Positions 6,871 through 15,726 of a stretch of 64,000 nucleotides of DNA are shown here, in pieces (positions within the stretch are counted from its first letter, which is position 1; each line of letters opens with the position of its first letter). The stretch covers positions 613,417 to 677,416 of the forward strand of contig CBDBIK010000005.1 in the NCBI GenBank assembly GCA_965206145.1, read 5' to 3'. Origin of the DNA: CBDBIK01 sp965206145. Its GTDB lineage: Bacteria; Pseudomonadota; Alphaproteobacteria; TMED109. The notes under the pieces were generated by a model. That model did no database searches and was not told the origin of the DNA. It saw only the letters and a list, made by a program, of their open reading frames with translations. A program made the position numbers and the translations under genes.

Positions 6871-8814
6871 GATAGCACCAGAAGTGTCTCCCGATACCCG
6901 GCTATATTCGATAGTACCGTCCAAGCTGAGACTACCCTTGATGGCGTAGCGCAAAGTAGCCCCAATAAAACCGCCATAGAGTGTCCTGTCGCCCGGCACC
7001 TCGTAAGATGAGGTTGTTGGGCTCTCGCCAATTTGAGCACCGACAACACTGTCCTTGCCATAATACGTGGACGTGGCTCCGATGCGCCACTCGATCTCGC
7101 CATGGCCACCGGCGAACAGTTGCGCCAGCGCCAGTTGCAGGCGCGCATCAGCAATGCCCACGTTCCGCTTCCCGAAGCTTAAATTCGTGTTTGAGGTACT
7201 GCTTTCGCTGTAACCGCTATAAAAACCGCGGGTATAAGCGATTTGTGCACTAGGTCGCAAATCAATTCCGTGGTGTAAGGCGTGGGACCAGTTTATGCGT
7301 AGCGCCGGGCTGATGGTGGTGCTTTGGTATTTTCCGTTGGCGTTGTCGCGGGTACCCCTATGGCTGGCATATCCGAGCATCACCGATCCATCCAAGCTCA
7401 GATTGCCCACCACATGCTGCCCGTAAACCCCGGCAAACCCGCGGTCTGCGGTGTCGGTGATGAACGCAATGTCGGAGGTTTTGATATCCTCCCTGCCGAC
7501 CCCGGCGAAAAATCCGACCCGCTGGTCGCTTTCGATGTGAGCGTCGTAGCCCCCGACGACACCATAGAAGCTGTGGTCAAAAGCCAGCGCCAGCCCGTCA
7601 TCATCACGCTGGGAGAGTCTACCAAACAGAGTGCCCCATACGCTTCCTTTATCCGCGTATTCTGAACTGTCTCCAACTTGCGGCGCGAAGGCTAGACGGT
7701 TTGCCACTTGTCGGTGAATCTGGCCCGTGGTTGCGCCCAATGCCATGCGCGTTGCGGTCGAACCGGTAGGGTCGATTGAAGCCACTCTATCACCTGAGTT
7801 ACTCACTAGTCTGGGCAATCGCAATATCCGGGCGTTTGGATCTGCACTCATCAGATTGATGGTCTCCGCGCCGCCAATAATGATGGTCGACGAGGTGGCT
7901 GCAGCATCCAGCCAAACGTAGGCGACATCATTATCGCCTTCGCTGTCTCCCAGATTGAATTCCCCTTGCGTTTCCGCGCCAAGGCGCAGGTTCAGAATCT
8001 GGTCGGTGTCATCGCCGCCTTGTACTACATAGGAACCCTCGCCGTTGACAATGACCGTGCCATTGATGGTGATTATCGCATCATCGCCGGCTGCCTGAAT
8101 GCCGTGCGCGTTATTACCGCCGGTCGTGATTGTTCCAGTCGCGCCAACGGTGATATTCGCATTATCGGGGGCTCCATTGTCGGAGGACAAGTTAGTCGAT
8201 TGAACACCGTGGGCCGCCTCACCGCTTGTTGTGATCGTGCCATCGATGGTGATTACCGCGTTTCTGTGGGTTGCTACAATGCCGGGCGCGCCACTGCCAG
8301 CGCTTGAGATTTCGCCGCGTGTTGTGATCATGCCGTTTTCGCCCAAGGTGATTATCGCATCATTGCCGGTCGATCGGATACCTGCCGAACGCTCTCCGAG
8401 CGTTTCGATTGTGCCATTGATGGTGATTGTCGCCTCAGCGCCATCTGCGAGAATGCCGTGCGAGGTTGCAAGGTTTGTTATGATCGTGCCATTGTTGATG
8501 ATTGTTGTTCTATCTTGTGTTGCGCTATCGCCAGTCGATTTAATGCCGTAAGCGCTACCGCCGTCCGTTGTGATCATGCCATTGTTGATGATTGTCGCAC
8601 TCTCACCAATTGAGTCAATGCCGTGTTGTAGGATTCCGTCTGTTGTGATTGATCCCGACTCGGTAATGGTGATTGTCGCGTCATCGATGACTGAGTTTAA
8701 CTTGCTCGTTATGGCACCATCGATGGTTTCTGCTGCTGCGGCCCACGGTAGGGTAAGCATGAAGATCGCCCCCAAAAAACGGGATACCGCCGGATAAGAT
8801 TTTGAGATGGTCAT
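6838..8814 (-). CDS. Autotransporter with repeat passenger and outer-membrane barrel
   Basis: Surface protein of 658 residues. Residues 1-28 are a Sec signal peptide (LGAIFMLTLPWAAAAE). Residues ~29-290 form a passenger of about eight imperfect repeats of roughly 25-35 residues, each of the kind NGTI-x-T-x-GE-x-x-x-GI-x-x-x-G-x-x-A-x-I-T-I, as in beta-helical passengers. Residues ~389-658 form a classical autotransporter barrel, beginning at GSVWGTLFGRLSQ and ending with the required terminal phenylalanine (GQLGMMLKF). The start at 8814 has AAGGGGC upstream. A run of 14 G lies 80 bases upstream, where a promoter could sit. The gene lies among dead mobile DNA yet is intact, which suggests that it is under selection or recently arrived. 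Confidence 0.88.
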   Translation of the reverse strand: MTISKSYPAVSRFLGAIFMLTLPWAAAAETIDGAITSKLNSVIDDATITITESGSITTDGILQHGIDSIGESATIINNGMITTDGGSAYGIKSTGDSATQDRTTIINNGTIITNLATSHGILADGAEATITINGTIETLGERSAGIRSTGNDAIITLGENGMITTRGEISSAGSGAPGIVATHRNAVITIDGTITTSGEAAHGVQSTNLSSDNGAPDNANITVGATGTITTGGNNAHGIQAAGDDAIITINGTVIVNGEGSYVVQGGDDTDQILNLRLGAETQGEFNLGDSEGDNDVAYVWLDAAATSSTIIIGGAETINLMSADPNARILRLPRLVSNSGDRVASIDPTGSTATRMALGATTGQIHRQVANRLAFAPQVGDSSEYADKGSVWGTLFGRLSQRDDDGLALAFDHSFYGVVGGYDAHIESDQRVGFFAGVGREDIKTSDIAFITDTADRGFAGVYGQHVVGNLSLDGSVMLGYASHRGTRDNANGKYQSTTISPALRINWSHALHHGIDLRPSAQIAYTRGFYSGYSESSTSNTNLSFGKRNVGIADARLQLALAQLFAGGHGEIEWRIGATSTYYGKDSVVGAQIGESPTTSSYEVPGDRTLYGGFIGATLRYAIKGSLSLDGTIEYSRVSGDTSGAISGQLGMMLKF

Positions 8815-8893
8815 GAACGCCCCTTGCTCCGCAATGCGAGTTTGATTTTCCGTAACCTATCAGATTCAACGGCTTGTGCAATGCTGAATTTGC

Positions 8894-8907
8894 GGGGGGG
8901 GGGGGGG
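8894..8907. repeat. Homopolymer of 14 G upstream of the autotransporter
   Basis: On the autotransporter's strand this is C14, followed 12 bases later by TTGCAC and, after a 16-base spacer, TAGGTT, a plausible -35/-10 pair. A tract just ahead of the -35 element is a known arrangement for slipped-strand phase variation of surface proteins. It could also be a read-length artefact. Confidence 0.6.
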
Positions 8908-9122
8908 CGATTTAGTGGTTTAATATCAATACGTTAATTGATACTCCCGACCTCGAGCAAGAAGCCGATGTCGCAGGAGCCCCTGTTTTGAGCGTCCAAA
9001 CGGACCCAATCCTGCCTCGCCTGCAGGTCTCTGGCAAAGGGTGATTCAGGATAGAGGTGATCCTGGTTTTCCGACCAGTTTGCAGACACCCACGAAATAT
9101 AGCCCAGCCGATATATTTTGAT

Positions 9123-9653
9123 TCAAAAATTGGTGCTGAAGATTTCCTCGGTTGTTTGTGCTGTTGTTCTCCTGATGGTTTTGGCCTGCGCCCATTTTGA
9201 TTCGATTTTGTTGAGGTCAGGACTGTAGGCCGGGAGGTATTCGAGGATATGACCTTCCTGTGCAATCATGGCCCTGGTATCGGCTCTTTTGTGGAAGGAG
9301 GCATTATCAAGGACCAGCACGGCGTTTGGTGGGAGTTTGGGAAGCAAATCGTGCCTGACCCAGAGGTTGAAAAGGTCGGCGTCCACATTGGCCGTGGTCA
9401 GGCCTGCCGTGAGTTAAGACACCAGCCAGGAGTGCGCCTATGACATTGGTTCGACCCTTTGCCTGCCAGTTATGTTTGCCAAAGTAGCGCTGGCCACGTG
9501 GCGCGTAGCCGTGGGTGCGCGGCATGTCATGGGCAAATCCGCTCTCGTCTATGTAAACGATTGGCTTCCCCGCAACCTCATACGCCGCGATCTTTACCCG
9601 AAAGACACGCCGTGCGTCTTCGTCCGAAGCGGTGCTTTTGGGGCGGGGTGAAG
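9123..9653 (-). pseudogene. IS630-family transposase, 5'-truncated and frameshifted
   Basis: Two frames together encode the catalytic half of an IS630-type DDE transposase. The right-hand frame holds KPIVYIDESGFAHDMPRTHG with the first catalytic aspartate and KGRTNVIGALL. The left-hand frame holds FNLWVRHDLLPKLP, AVLVLDNASFHKR with the second aspartate and EYLPAYSPDLNKIESKWAQ with the final glutamate. The frame change is near 9390-9420. The N-terminal helix-turn-helix part is gone, replaced at about 9653 by an IS1595 fragment on the other strand. Confidence 0.85.
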
Positions 9654-9654
9654 C

Positions 9655-10517
9655 GGTTTCCTCGCTTGCTGCGGTCGAACTTACGGTTGGCGATGACAGG
9701 CGCTGTCCGCATTGCAGCACACCGGGTGCCGTATCACGGGGCAAGGCACGTGGCCTGCGCCGCTACCAGTGCAAGAGCTGCCGGCGCACCTTCAACGTAG
9801 CAACCGGCACGCCCTTGTCCGGGCTTCACTACAAAGATCGCTGGCTGGTCTTTGGCGGATGCCTGGCTGCGGGCGAAACGGTTCGGGCGTCAGCGGCTCA
9901 CTGTAACCTTGCTGTCAACACAGCCTTTCGCTGGCGACACCGGTTTCTGCAGGCCACAAGGCAGGCCCCGTAAAAACTCAAAGGGATCGTCGAGGTCGAT
10001 GAAACCTATGTTCTGGAGAGCCATAAGGGACAGCGCAAATTGGAATTGGGACGCAAGCCCCGCAAACGGGGTGGCAAGGCCAGCAAGCGCGGCCTGTCTG
10101 GCGAACAGGTGCCGGTTCTGGTTGCCGCCGACCGTAGTGGCACAACATTCAGTACGGTTCTGCCCGCAGTGACTGCCAACACGCTGGAACAGGCAATCAG
10201 TCCGGTCATCGACAAGGACATCGTGCTTGTGTCCGACGGCTGTCAAAGCTATCGGCCCTGCGCGACGGCAATGGGTGTTCGCCATGAAGCCCTCAATCTG
10301 TCAGCTGGCGAACGGGTCCGGGGGCCTTTCATATTCAGACTGTCAACAGCCGCCACAGTCAGTTGAAAGATTTCCTGCGCCGCTACCGTGGCATTGCAAC
10401 AAAATATCTCGAAAACTATCTGCAATGGTTTCATCTCATCAAGCTGGCACCACAGTCTTCGTCACGAGCCTGTCTGGCCGCCCCGATCAAACCCCATGCA
10501 TACGTTTCGTAAACTGA
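9655..10517 (+). pseudogene. IS1595-family transposase, broken by a stop and frameshifts
   Basis: The N-terminal zinc ribbon is clear (CPHCSTPGAVSRGKARGLRR, then CKSCRRTF), followed by GLHYKDRWLVFGGCLAAGE and FRWRHRFLQA. An in-frame TAA sits at 9971. The catalytic region resumes in the next codons: KGIVEVDETYVLESHKGQR with the first acidic residue, EQVPVLVAADRSG, and DIVLVSDGCQSY. A frame change near 10318 leads to QTVNSRHSQLKDFLRRYRG and TKYLENYLQWFHL. The beginning is truncated against the IS630 relic. At least three lesions make it inactive. Confidence 0.87.
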
Positions 10518-10579
10518 GCCTTTCAAAAACAGCCATCACCCAAATTCGGGCATAACTCGGTTCCCTGTTGTTGTTTTGC

Positions 10580-10840
10580 GCGATCCCCCATCTTTGTCGT
10601 ATAATTCTTGGTCGATGTAGCCGGGCAACCAGGTGCACCCCGCTCGGACCGTACGTGCCCGAGAGCCGATTCTTCACCGTCTTTACTCATTGGCGCACTC
10701 GTCCAACCTGCCACGGTCTTCGCACCGGCCCAGTTGTCGCCGAGTGACCGCTTCACCGCCGACGCGATTTCTTTTGTAAAGTGCTCGTCCAAATCCCTCG
10801 TCTTACTTATGACTATCCGCGTTTTCTTTGGCAAAAAACT
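10580..10840 (-). pseudogene. Remnant of a small phage-type regulator-like protein
   Basis: Minus-strand fragments FTKEIASAVKRSLGDNWAGA, KTVAGWTSA and, after a frame change near 10675, VKNRLSGTYGPSGVHLV resemble a small helix-turn-helix-like protein that I associate with alphaproteobacterial integrated elements (pattern KTVxRWTGASERTVKNWxxGxxGPSGxHL). I cannot name a family. The frame change and a stop make it a likely pseudogene. Confidence 0.35.
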
Positions 10841-11348
10841 TGCCCTTTTTTGGGAACGAAATTTCAACCTTCTTCTTAATCTGTTGTGAATTGTTGTGAA
10901 TTTTTGATTGATTAAAATAGCTATTTCAGCTACTCCTGCAGACAGAAGGAATGACCATGAAGGCACTTTCAATACGAGAGACCAAGTATGATTTTGTGTG
11001 CACGATTTTATCTGACCCGCTCTGGACCAGTTGTACTTGGAAAGCACGGCTGCCCTGTGGGGTTATCAACCAGCCGATCTGACAATGCGGAAACTCAAGC
11101 CAGGTTACGATTTAACCAACTCGGTGGATCGAACAACGGACCTATCTCGGCTCCCCAAATTATAATACAGCATCTCACGAAGAGGTCATTGAATTGCCCG
11201 AGCAAAGACGAAATGATAAAATCGCTCGGATATGGCAATATATCGCGTCTCGTTCAATCAAAATACTACAATCATTCTGGCTGGTGTGTGCGGAACACAC
11301 GTCATTATTTCAGATGAACACAAAACACCTGTTACCTGTGTGACTGAG
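10841..11348. other. AT-richer intergenic stretch, no gene seen
   Basis: Nothing recognisable on either strand up to the tRNA-Pro 3' end. No copy of the tRNA 3' end that could mark an attachment site was found near the other edge of the island (about 5.04 kb). Confidence 0.4.
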
Positions 11349-11425
11349 TGGTCGGGGCGGCGTGATTCGAACACGCGACCCCCTGCTCCCAAAGCAGGCG
11401 CGCTACCAGGCTGCGCTACGCCCCG
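11349..11425 (-). tRNA. tRNA-Pro (anticodon TGG)
   Basis: Acceptor CGGGGCG pairs with CGCCCCG, D-arm TAGCGCAGCCTGG, anticodon loop TTTGGGA, T-loop TTCGAAT, encoded CCA at 11349-11351. The accessory island begins at its 3' end, the usual side for integrative elements. Confidence 0.95.
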
Positions 11426-11475
11426 ACGACCAAAATGTAGCCCAGGGTCCTTTGTGCTGCATGCGCACTCTCGCA

Positions 11476-12588
11476 TCACGAACTGTCAAAGGCAAGCCTT
11501 AACCCTGTCGTGATGAAATCTGTGTTCGCCGGAAAATAGTTGCGAAAAGAAGACCGTCTCACCTCCGGTTCGCTCAGGATACTTCCCCCCTTGAGAACGA
11601 AGTGCTCTCCGTCGAACCACGGGACCGAGTACTCCCGGTAGGGAAAGGGACGAAACCCTGGGTAGGGATGGAACGGATTTGCACACCATTCCCACACGCT
11701 GCCCACCTCACCCAGTAGGTTCTCCTCGTGTGCCGTTTCCCACTCGTACTCGTGCGGGAGTCTACCTCCCGCCCAGTTTGCAAACGCTCCCGCCTCGTGC
11801 CGGGTCACCCCGTGTACTGGAGCGTTCACATCCACATCCTTCTCCTTCCAGCTCCAAGCGCGATCTTCTCCCATCGCTTTGCGCCACCGATTTCCAGCAG
11901 GGCTCCACCACGTTGGATCCTCGTAGCTGCCCGCATCGACAAACCTCCACCACTCGGCGTTGCTCACCGGAAATTCCGCCAGCCAGACCTCTGGCAATTG
12001 AATTCCATGTCGGGGGAGTTCGTTGTCATGGAAAAAGCCCGGGCCGTGGCCCCCTACCTCTCCTGAACGTCGTACTACGCGCCTTGCCTTGTTCTTCCGC
12101 ACCGGGCGGAAGCAAAAATCTACCGTTCCGTTTTGCATGTGCTTAAACGCAACACAGGCGGTGCGCACTGTCTCCAGGTGCTGCGCATGATGGGAGATAA
12201 GGAAGTGCAACAGGCGGTCCTCGCCTAGGAATTCGCTTTCCCCGTTGGGTGCCCGCACCTCGAGGAACATCTCCACATTTTGCGCAAACGTCTCCATCGC
12301 CCACGATGTGAGCTTTTCCGGTGACGGAATTTTCTTCCCCCGCTCTTTCTTCGGCGAAATCTCGGGCAGGCTTCTCGGTGTAAGTTCGCGCGTGATGCGG
12401 TCATCACCACGCAGTTTTTCCCGGATCCACAGACACTCCACGAAAACACAGTGTTCAAGGTGCCACCCCGGGGGGCTGAGGCCGGGACGGGCCTGTCCCC
12501 GAAAGTGTTCCTCAGGCAACGATCCCGCCGTGTCCACCAGCGCTTTCTGTAGCTCTCGCCAGCGTTCGATCGCGCCCTGCTCGCTCAC
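11476..12588 (-). CDS. egtB: Ergothioneine synthase EgtB (sulfoxide synthase)
   Basis: Non-haem iron enzyme that joins hercynine to a thiol donor (gamma-Glu-Cys or cysteine) with O2 to give the sulfoxide intermediate. The N-terminal DinB-like four-helix domain carries iron-ligand motifs: PPGWHLEHCVFVE and SHHAQHLETV (H-x3-H-x-E). The C-terminal FGE-sulfatase domain has FPVSNAEWWRFVDAG, GVTRHEAGAFANWAGGRLPHEYEWE and VWEWCANPF. I place the start at the GTG at 12588, which overlaps the egtC stop by four bases (GTGA), so EgtB is 370 residues; upstream in-frame residues would lie inside egtC. Translational coupling with egtC supports a single operon. Confidence 0.9.
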   Translation of the reverse strand: MSEQGAIERWRELQKALVDTAGSLPEEHFRGQARPGLSPPGWHLEHCVFVECLWIREKLRGDDRITRELTPRSLPEISPKKERGKKIPSPEKLTSWAMETFAQNVEMFLEVRAPNGESEFLGEDRLLHFLISHHAQHLETVRTACVAFKHMQNGTVDFCFRPVRKNKARRVVRRSGEVGGHGPGFFHDNELPRHGIQLPEVWLAEFPVSNAEWWRFVDAGSYEDPTWWSPAGNRWRKAMGEDRAWSWKEKDVDVNAPVHGVTRHEAGAFANWAGGRLPHEYEWETAHEENLLGEVGSVWEWCANPFHPYPGFRPFPYREYSVPWFDGEHFVLKGGSILSEPEVRRSSFRNYFPANTDFITTGLRLAFDSS

Positions 12589-13385
12589 AATTTCTTCACC
12601 TCGATGACATGTCCGCCCACACCTGCAGCAAGTCTCGAAAGATGGACGATTCTTCCTTCTGGTACCTGGTCCCACGAGGAATCTTGGTCAAACGGCTCTG
12701 ATGCCATCAGCGATCCACCCGCGAACAACGGGTGTGCCTGTGCGATATAGAGGCTCGGGCACTTCGTCCCTCCAAGCTTGTGGCGGACGGCGATCGCCTC
12801 TCTTGGCGTTGCGATGATCAGACTGAGAAGCGCGCTCACCGAAGCGGGGAGTAGTCCCGCAAGATCCTCGATTCCTTCCTGTGTCGCCGATGCGATGTCC
12901 GTCGCCCCGTTCCTCAGTCGCTGGCGGATGAGTGCAAAGAGATGCTCGGAATCCGTGACCCCGTTGATTCCTTCCTCCACCTCCGGCTCCAGCGCGCGCC
13001 GCATGGAAGGACGGACCTGGGTCGTGAACTCCTCAATGTAGCCGTTGTGCGAGAACAGCATCCCGTCAGCGGAGAATGGGTGAGTGTTTTCATAGCTCAC
13101 CGGGAGCGGCAGGGTGGCGCTACGCACGTTTGCAACCCACAACTCCGAGGACATGGAGCGGGCAAGCTCGGGAAGATTGGGGTCTTGCCACACCGGTGCA
13201 AGGGAGCGGTAGCGAGCGGGTTGGCCGTCGCGGGTGAACCATCCCACACCGTAGCCGTCGGCACTCACCAGTGCCCTCTCCAGCTCGCGGGCGGCGTAGC
13301 TCTGCACCACGAGCGAATGCTCCGGTGCGTGGAGAAATGCTTTCAACGCGAGCAACGGACCAAAATAGGCGGCGTGACGACACAT
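12585..13385 (-). CDS. egtC: Ergothioneine biosynthesis glutamine amidotransferase EgtC
   Basis: Class II (Ntn) amidotransferase-like hydrolase of 266 residues that removes glutamate from the gamma-glutamyl hercynylcysteine sulfoxide made by EgtB. The nucleophile is Cys2 (MCRHAAYFGP), exposed after removal of Met. Family marks are GYGVGWFTRDGQPARYRS, NVRSATLPLPVSYENTHPF and MLFSHNGYIEEF. Its presence implies the mycobacterial-type pathway with gamma-Glu-Cys as sulphur donor. The glutamate-cysteine ligase (egtA) and the C-S lyase (egtE) are not in the window. First gene of egtC-egtB, divergent from the copper ATPase. Confidence 0.9.
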   Translation of the reverse strand: MCRHAAYFGPLLALKAFLHAPEHSLVVQSYAARELERALVSADGYGVGWFTRDGQPARYRSLAPVWQDPNLPELARSMSSELWVANVRSATLPLPVSYENTHPFSADGMLFSHNGYIEEFTTQVRPSMRRALEPEVEEGINGVTDSEHLFALIRQRLRNGATDIASATQEGIEDLAGLLPASVSALLSLIIATPREAIAVRHKLGGTKCPSLYIAQAHPLFAGGSLMASEPFDQDSSWDQVPEGRIVHLSRLAAGVGGHVIEVKKL

Positions 13386-13489
13386 TGGGACGGGCGCGCC
13401 GGGCGCACCTTCTCCGGTTCGAGCGATACGATCCTATATTCAAAAGTACGTCCGAGACGCATTTCGATAAACGCATCGCTTCCAAGTCC

Positions 13490-15613
13490 ATGTCCAAACC
13501 AGAAAACACCCTCCACACCTGTCCGATGGATCCTGAGGTCGTGCAGGAGGGGCCGGGTGACTGTCCCGTCTGCGGGATGGCTCTCGAGCCTGTGCAGCCG
13601 GTAGCGGGGGGTAGCCTGAGCCCAGAACTCGTTGATTTCCGGCGCCGGCTCTGGATCGGTGCGCCGCTCGCCCTGTCCGTGCTCGTCCTGGAAATGGGAG
13701 GCATGCTGGGCCTGCCCTGGGGGGGCTGGTTCGGCGCGGACCTTGTGCGCTGGATGCAGGCGTTGCTGGCCACACCTGTTGTTGTCTGGGTCGCTCTGCC
13801 CTTCTTCCAGCGCGGCTGGTCGTCGATCGCGACCGGCAATCTCAACATGTGGACCCTGATCTCCATTGGTGCTGGTACGGCTTATGGGTTCAGCCTGGTC
13901 GCACTTCTCGCCCCCGGCATTTTCCCGGCAAGCTTGCGAGGGAGTCACGGCCCACCCCTTTATTTCGAAGCCGCCGCAATCATTCTGGTCCTCGTCCTCG
14001 TCGGACAGGTCATGGAATTGACCGCACGCGGTCGCACCGGGGATGCAATCCGAACGCTCCTGGACCGCTCGCCGAAGACGGCTCGTCTCGTGGGCCACCC
14101 CGATGACCGGGATATCTCGCTGGATTCGATCAAGACCGGCGATTCCCTGCGCATCCGCCCGGGAGAGGCGGTGCCTGTCGATGGCGTCGTCATCGAAGGG
14201 AACTCACCGGTCGACGAAAGCATGCTCACCGGTGAATCGGTTCCCGTCGAGAAGGCAGCAGGCGATTTGGTTACGGGCGGGACACTGAACACGGCTGGCT
14301 CCTTCGTGATGGAAGCCCAGGTGGTTGGCAGTGAGACAGTTCTTGCCCGGATCGTCGCCATGGTTGTGCAGGCACAGCGTTCTCGAGCTCCGATCCAGAC
14401 CCTAGCGGACAGGATCGCGGGCCATCTTGTGCCAGCCGTGATGGTCATCGCGATGTGTGCATTTTTCGCCTGGCTGGTCCTCGGTCCGCCGCCTGCCCTC
14501 GGCTACGCGCTGGTTGCAATGGTTAGTGTTCTGATCATTGCCTGTCCCTGCGCACTTGGGTTGGCGACCCCAATGTCGATCATGGTGGCGACAGGTCGTG
14601 GGGCCCAGGCCGGGATTCTCATCCGCAACGCCGAGGCCCTGGAGCGTCTGGCAAGCGTCGATGTTTTGATTTTCGACAAAACTGGCACCTTGACCGAGGG
14701 GCGGCCGAAGCTGAGTGAGGTTATCGCTCTCGTCGATGGCCGCGAAAACGACATCCTCGCTCTCGCCGCCGCCCTCGAACGCGGATCAGAGCATCCATTG
14801 GCCGCCGCCATCCTGCAGGCGGCACTGACACGTGCGATACCGTTGCCCGACGTGACGGCATTCGAAGCTGTACCCGGCAAGGGCGTGCGTGGCACGGTTG
14901 AAGGACGCGAAGTTGCATTCGGAAGCCGGAGCCTCATGTCCAGTCTCGGCCATGACCTCTCGCCTATCGAGACCCGGATGACGGAACTTCAGCGCGACGG
15001 CAAGACGACCATGCTGCTTGCGGTCGATGGTGCTCTTGCGGGAATCGTCACCGTGACCGATCCCGTCAAGGACACAACGCCGTACGCGATCCGCGATCTC
15101 CGCGCCTCCGGCCTCAGAATTGTCATGGCGACGGGCGATGCTCGCATGACGGCCGAGGCGGTAGCGGATCGACTAAAAATCGACGAAGTGTACGCAGAAA
15201 CTTTGCCCGAAGACAAGGCAAGGCTCGTTTCCACCCTACGGGCGCAGGGATTTTCCGTGGCCATGGCTGGCGATGGCGTAAACGATGCCCCCGCACTTGC
15301 GGTCGCTGATGTCGGCATTGCCATGGGAAGCGGTGCCGACGTTGCCCTCGAAAGTGCCGGCGTAACACTCGTGAAGGGAGACCTTCGCGGTATCGCGCGC
15401 GCGTACGCTCTGGCGCGGATGACAATGCGCAACATCCGCCAGAACTTGTTTTTTGCTTTCATTTACAATGGCGTCGGCGTGCCTGTCGCTGCGGGGATCC
15501 TCTTCCCATTCTTCGGTGCGCTTCTGTCACCGATGATCGCGGCCGCTGCAATGAGCCTTTCGTCGGTGTCAGTGATCGGCAATTCGCTCCGCCTCCGAAG
15601 GGTTCGACTGTGA
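13490..15613 (+). CDS. copA: Copper-translocating P-type ATPase
   Basis: Inner-membrane P1B ATPase of 707 residues. The N-terminus has a heavy-metal-binding domain with HTCPMDPEV and GDCPVCGMALEP rather than a classic MxCxxC HMA domain. The transport motif is IIACPCALGLATPM; actuator loop MLTGESVPVEK; phosphorylation site DKTGTLTEG; hinge AGDGVNDAPALAVADVG. The last two helices carry YN and MSLSSVSVIGNSLRL, the Cu(I)-type (P1B-1) signature. I chose the ATG at 13490; there is no strong ribosome site. It lies between egtBC and egtD, on the strand of egtD. Confidence 0.92.
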   Translation: MSKPENTLHTCPMDPEVVQEGPGDCPVCGMALEPVQPVAGGSLSPELVDFRRRLWIGAPLALSVLVLEMGGMLGLPWGGWFGADLVRWMQALLATPVVVWVALPFFQRGWSSIATGNLNMWTLISIGAGTAYGFSLVALLAPGIFPASLRGSHGPPLYFEAAAIILVLVLVGQVMELTARGRTGDAIRTLLDRSPKTARLVGHPDDRDISLDSIKTGDSLRIRPGEAVPVDGVVIEGNSPVDESMLTGESVPVEKAAGDLVTGGTLNTAGSFVMEAQVVGSETVLARIVAMVVQAQRSRAPIQTLADRIAGHLVPAVMVIAMCAFFAWLVLGPPPALGYALVAMVSVLIIACPCALGLATPMSIMVATGRGAQAGILIRNAEALERLASVDVLIFDKTGTLTEGRPKLSEVIALVDGRENDILALAAALERGSEHPLAAAILQAALTRAIPLPDVTAFEAVPGKGVRGTVEGREVAFGSRSLMSSLGHDLSPIETRMTELQRDGKTTMLLAVDGALAGIVTVTDPVKDTTPYAIRDLRASGLRIVMATGDARMTAEAVADRLKIDEVYAETLPEDKARLVSTLRAQGFSVAMAGDGVNDAPALAVADVGIAMGSGADVALESAGVTLVKGDLRGIARAYALARMTMRNIRQNLFFAFIYNGVGVPVAAGILFPFFGALLSPMIAAAAMSLSSVSVIGNSLRLRRVRL

Positions 15614-15726
15614 CCCTTCGGACCCCATCTGCCTAATGCCTTGCCAGTGTAGGGATGCCCTCTCTAGGGTAGTCGTCGCCCGCTCAGCGTCTTTGTCTCC
15701 CAACATTGGACTTCAGGAAATCGCCC

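Noticed and set aside
10523..11047. Intact 174-residue minus-strand gene
   Set aside because: Only the middle resembles a known kind of protein and continues in another frame; the N-terminal third is unlike protein. Listed as a remnant instead.
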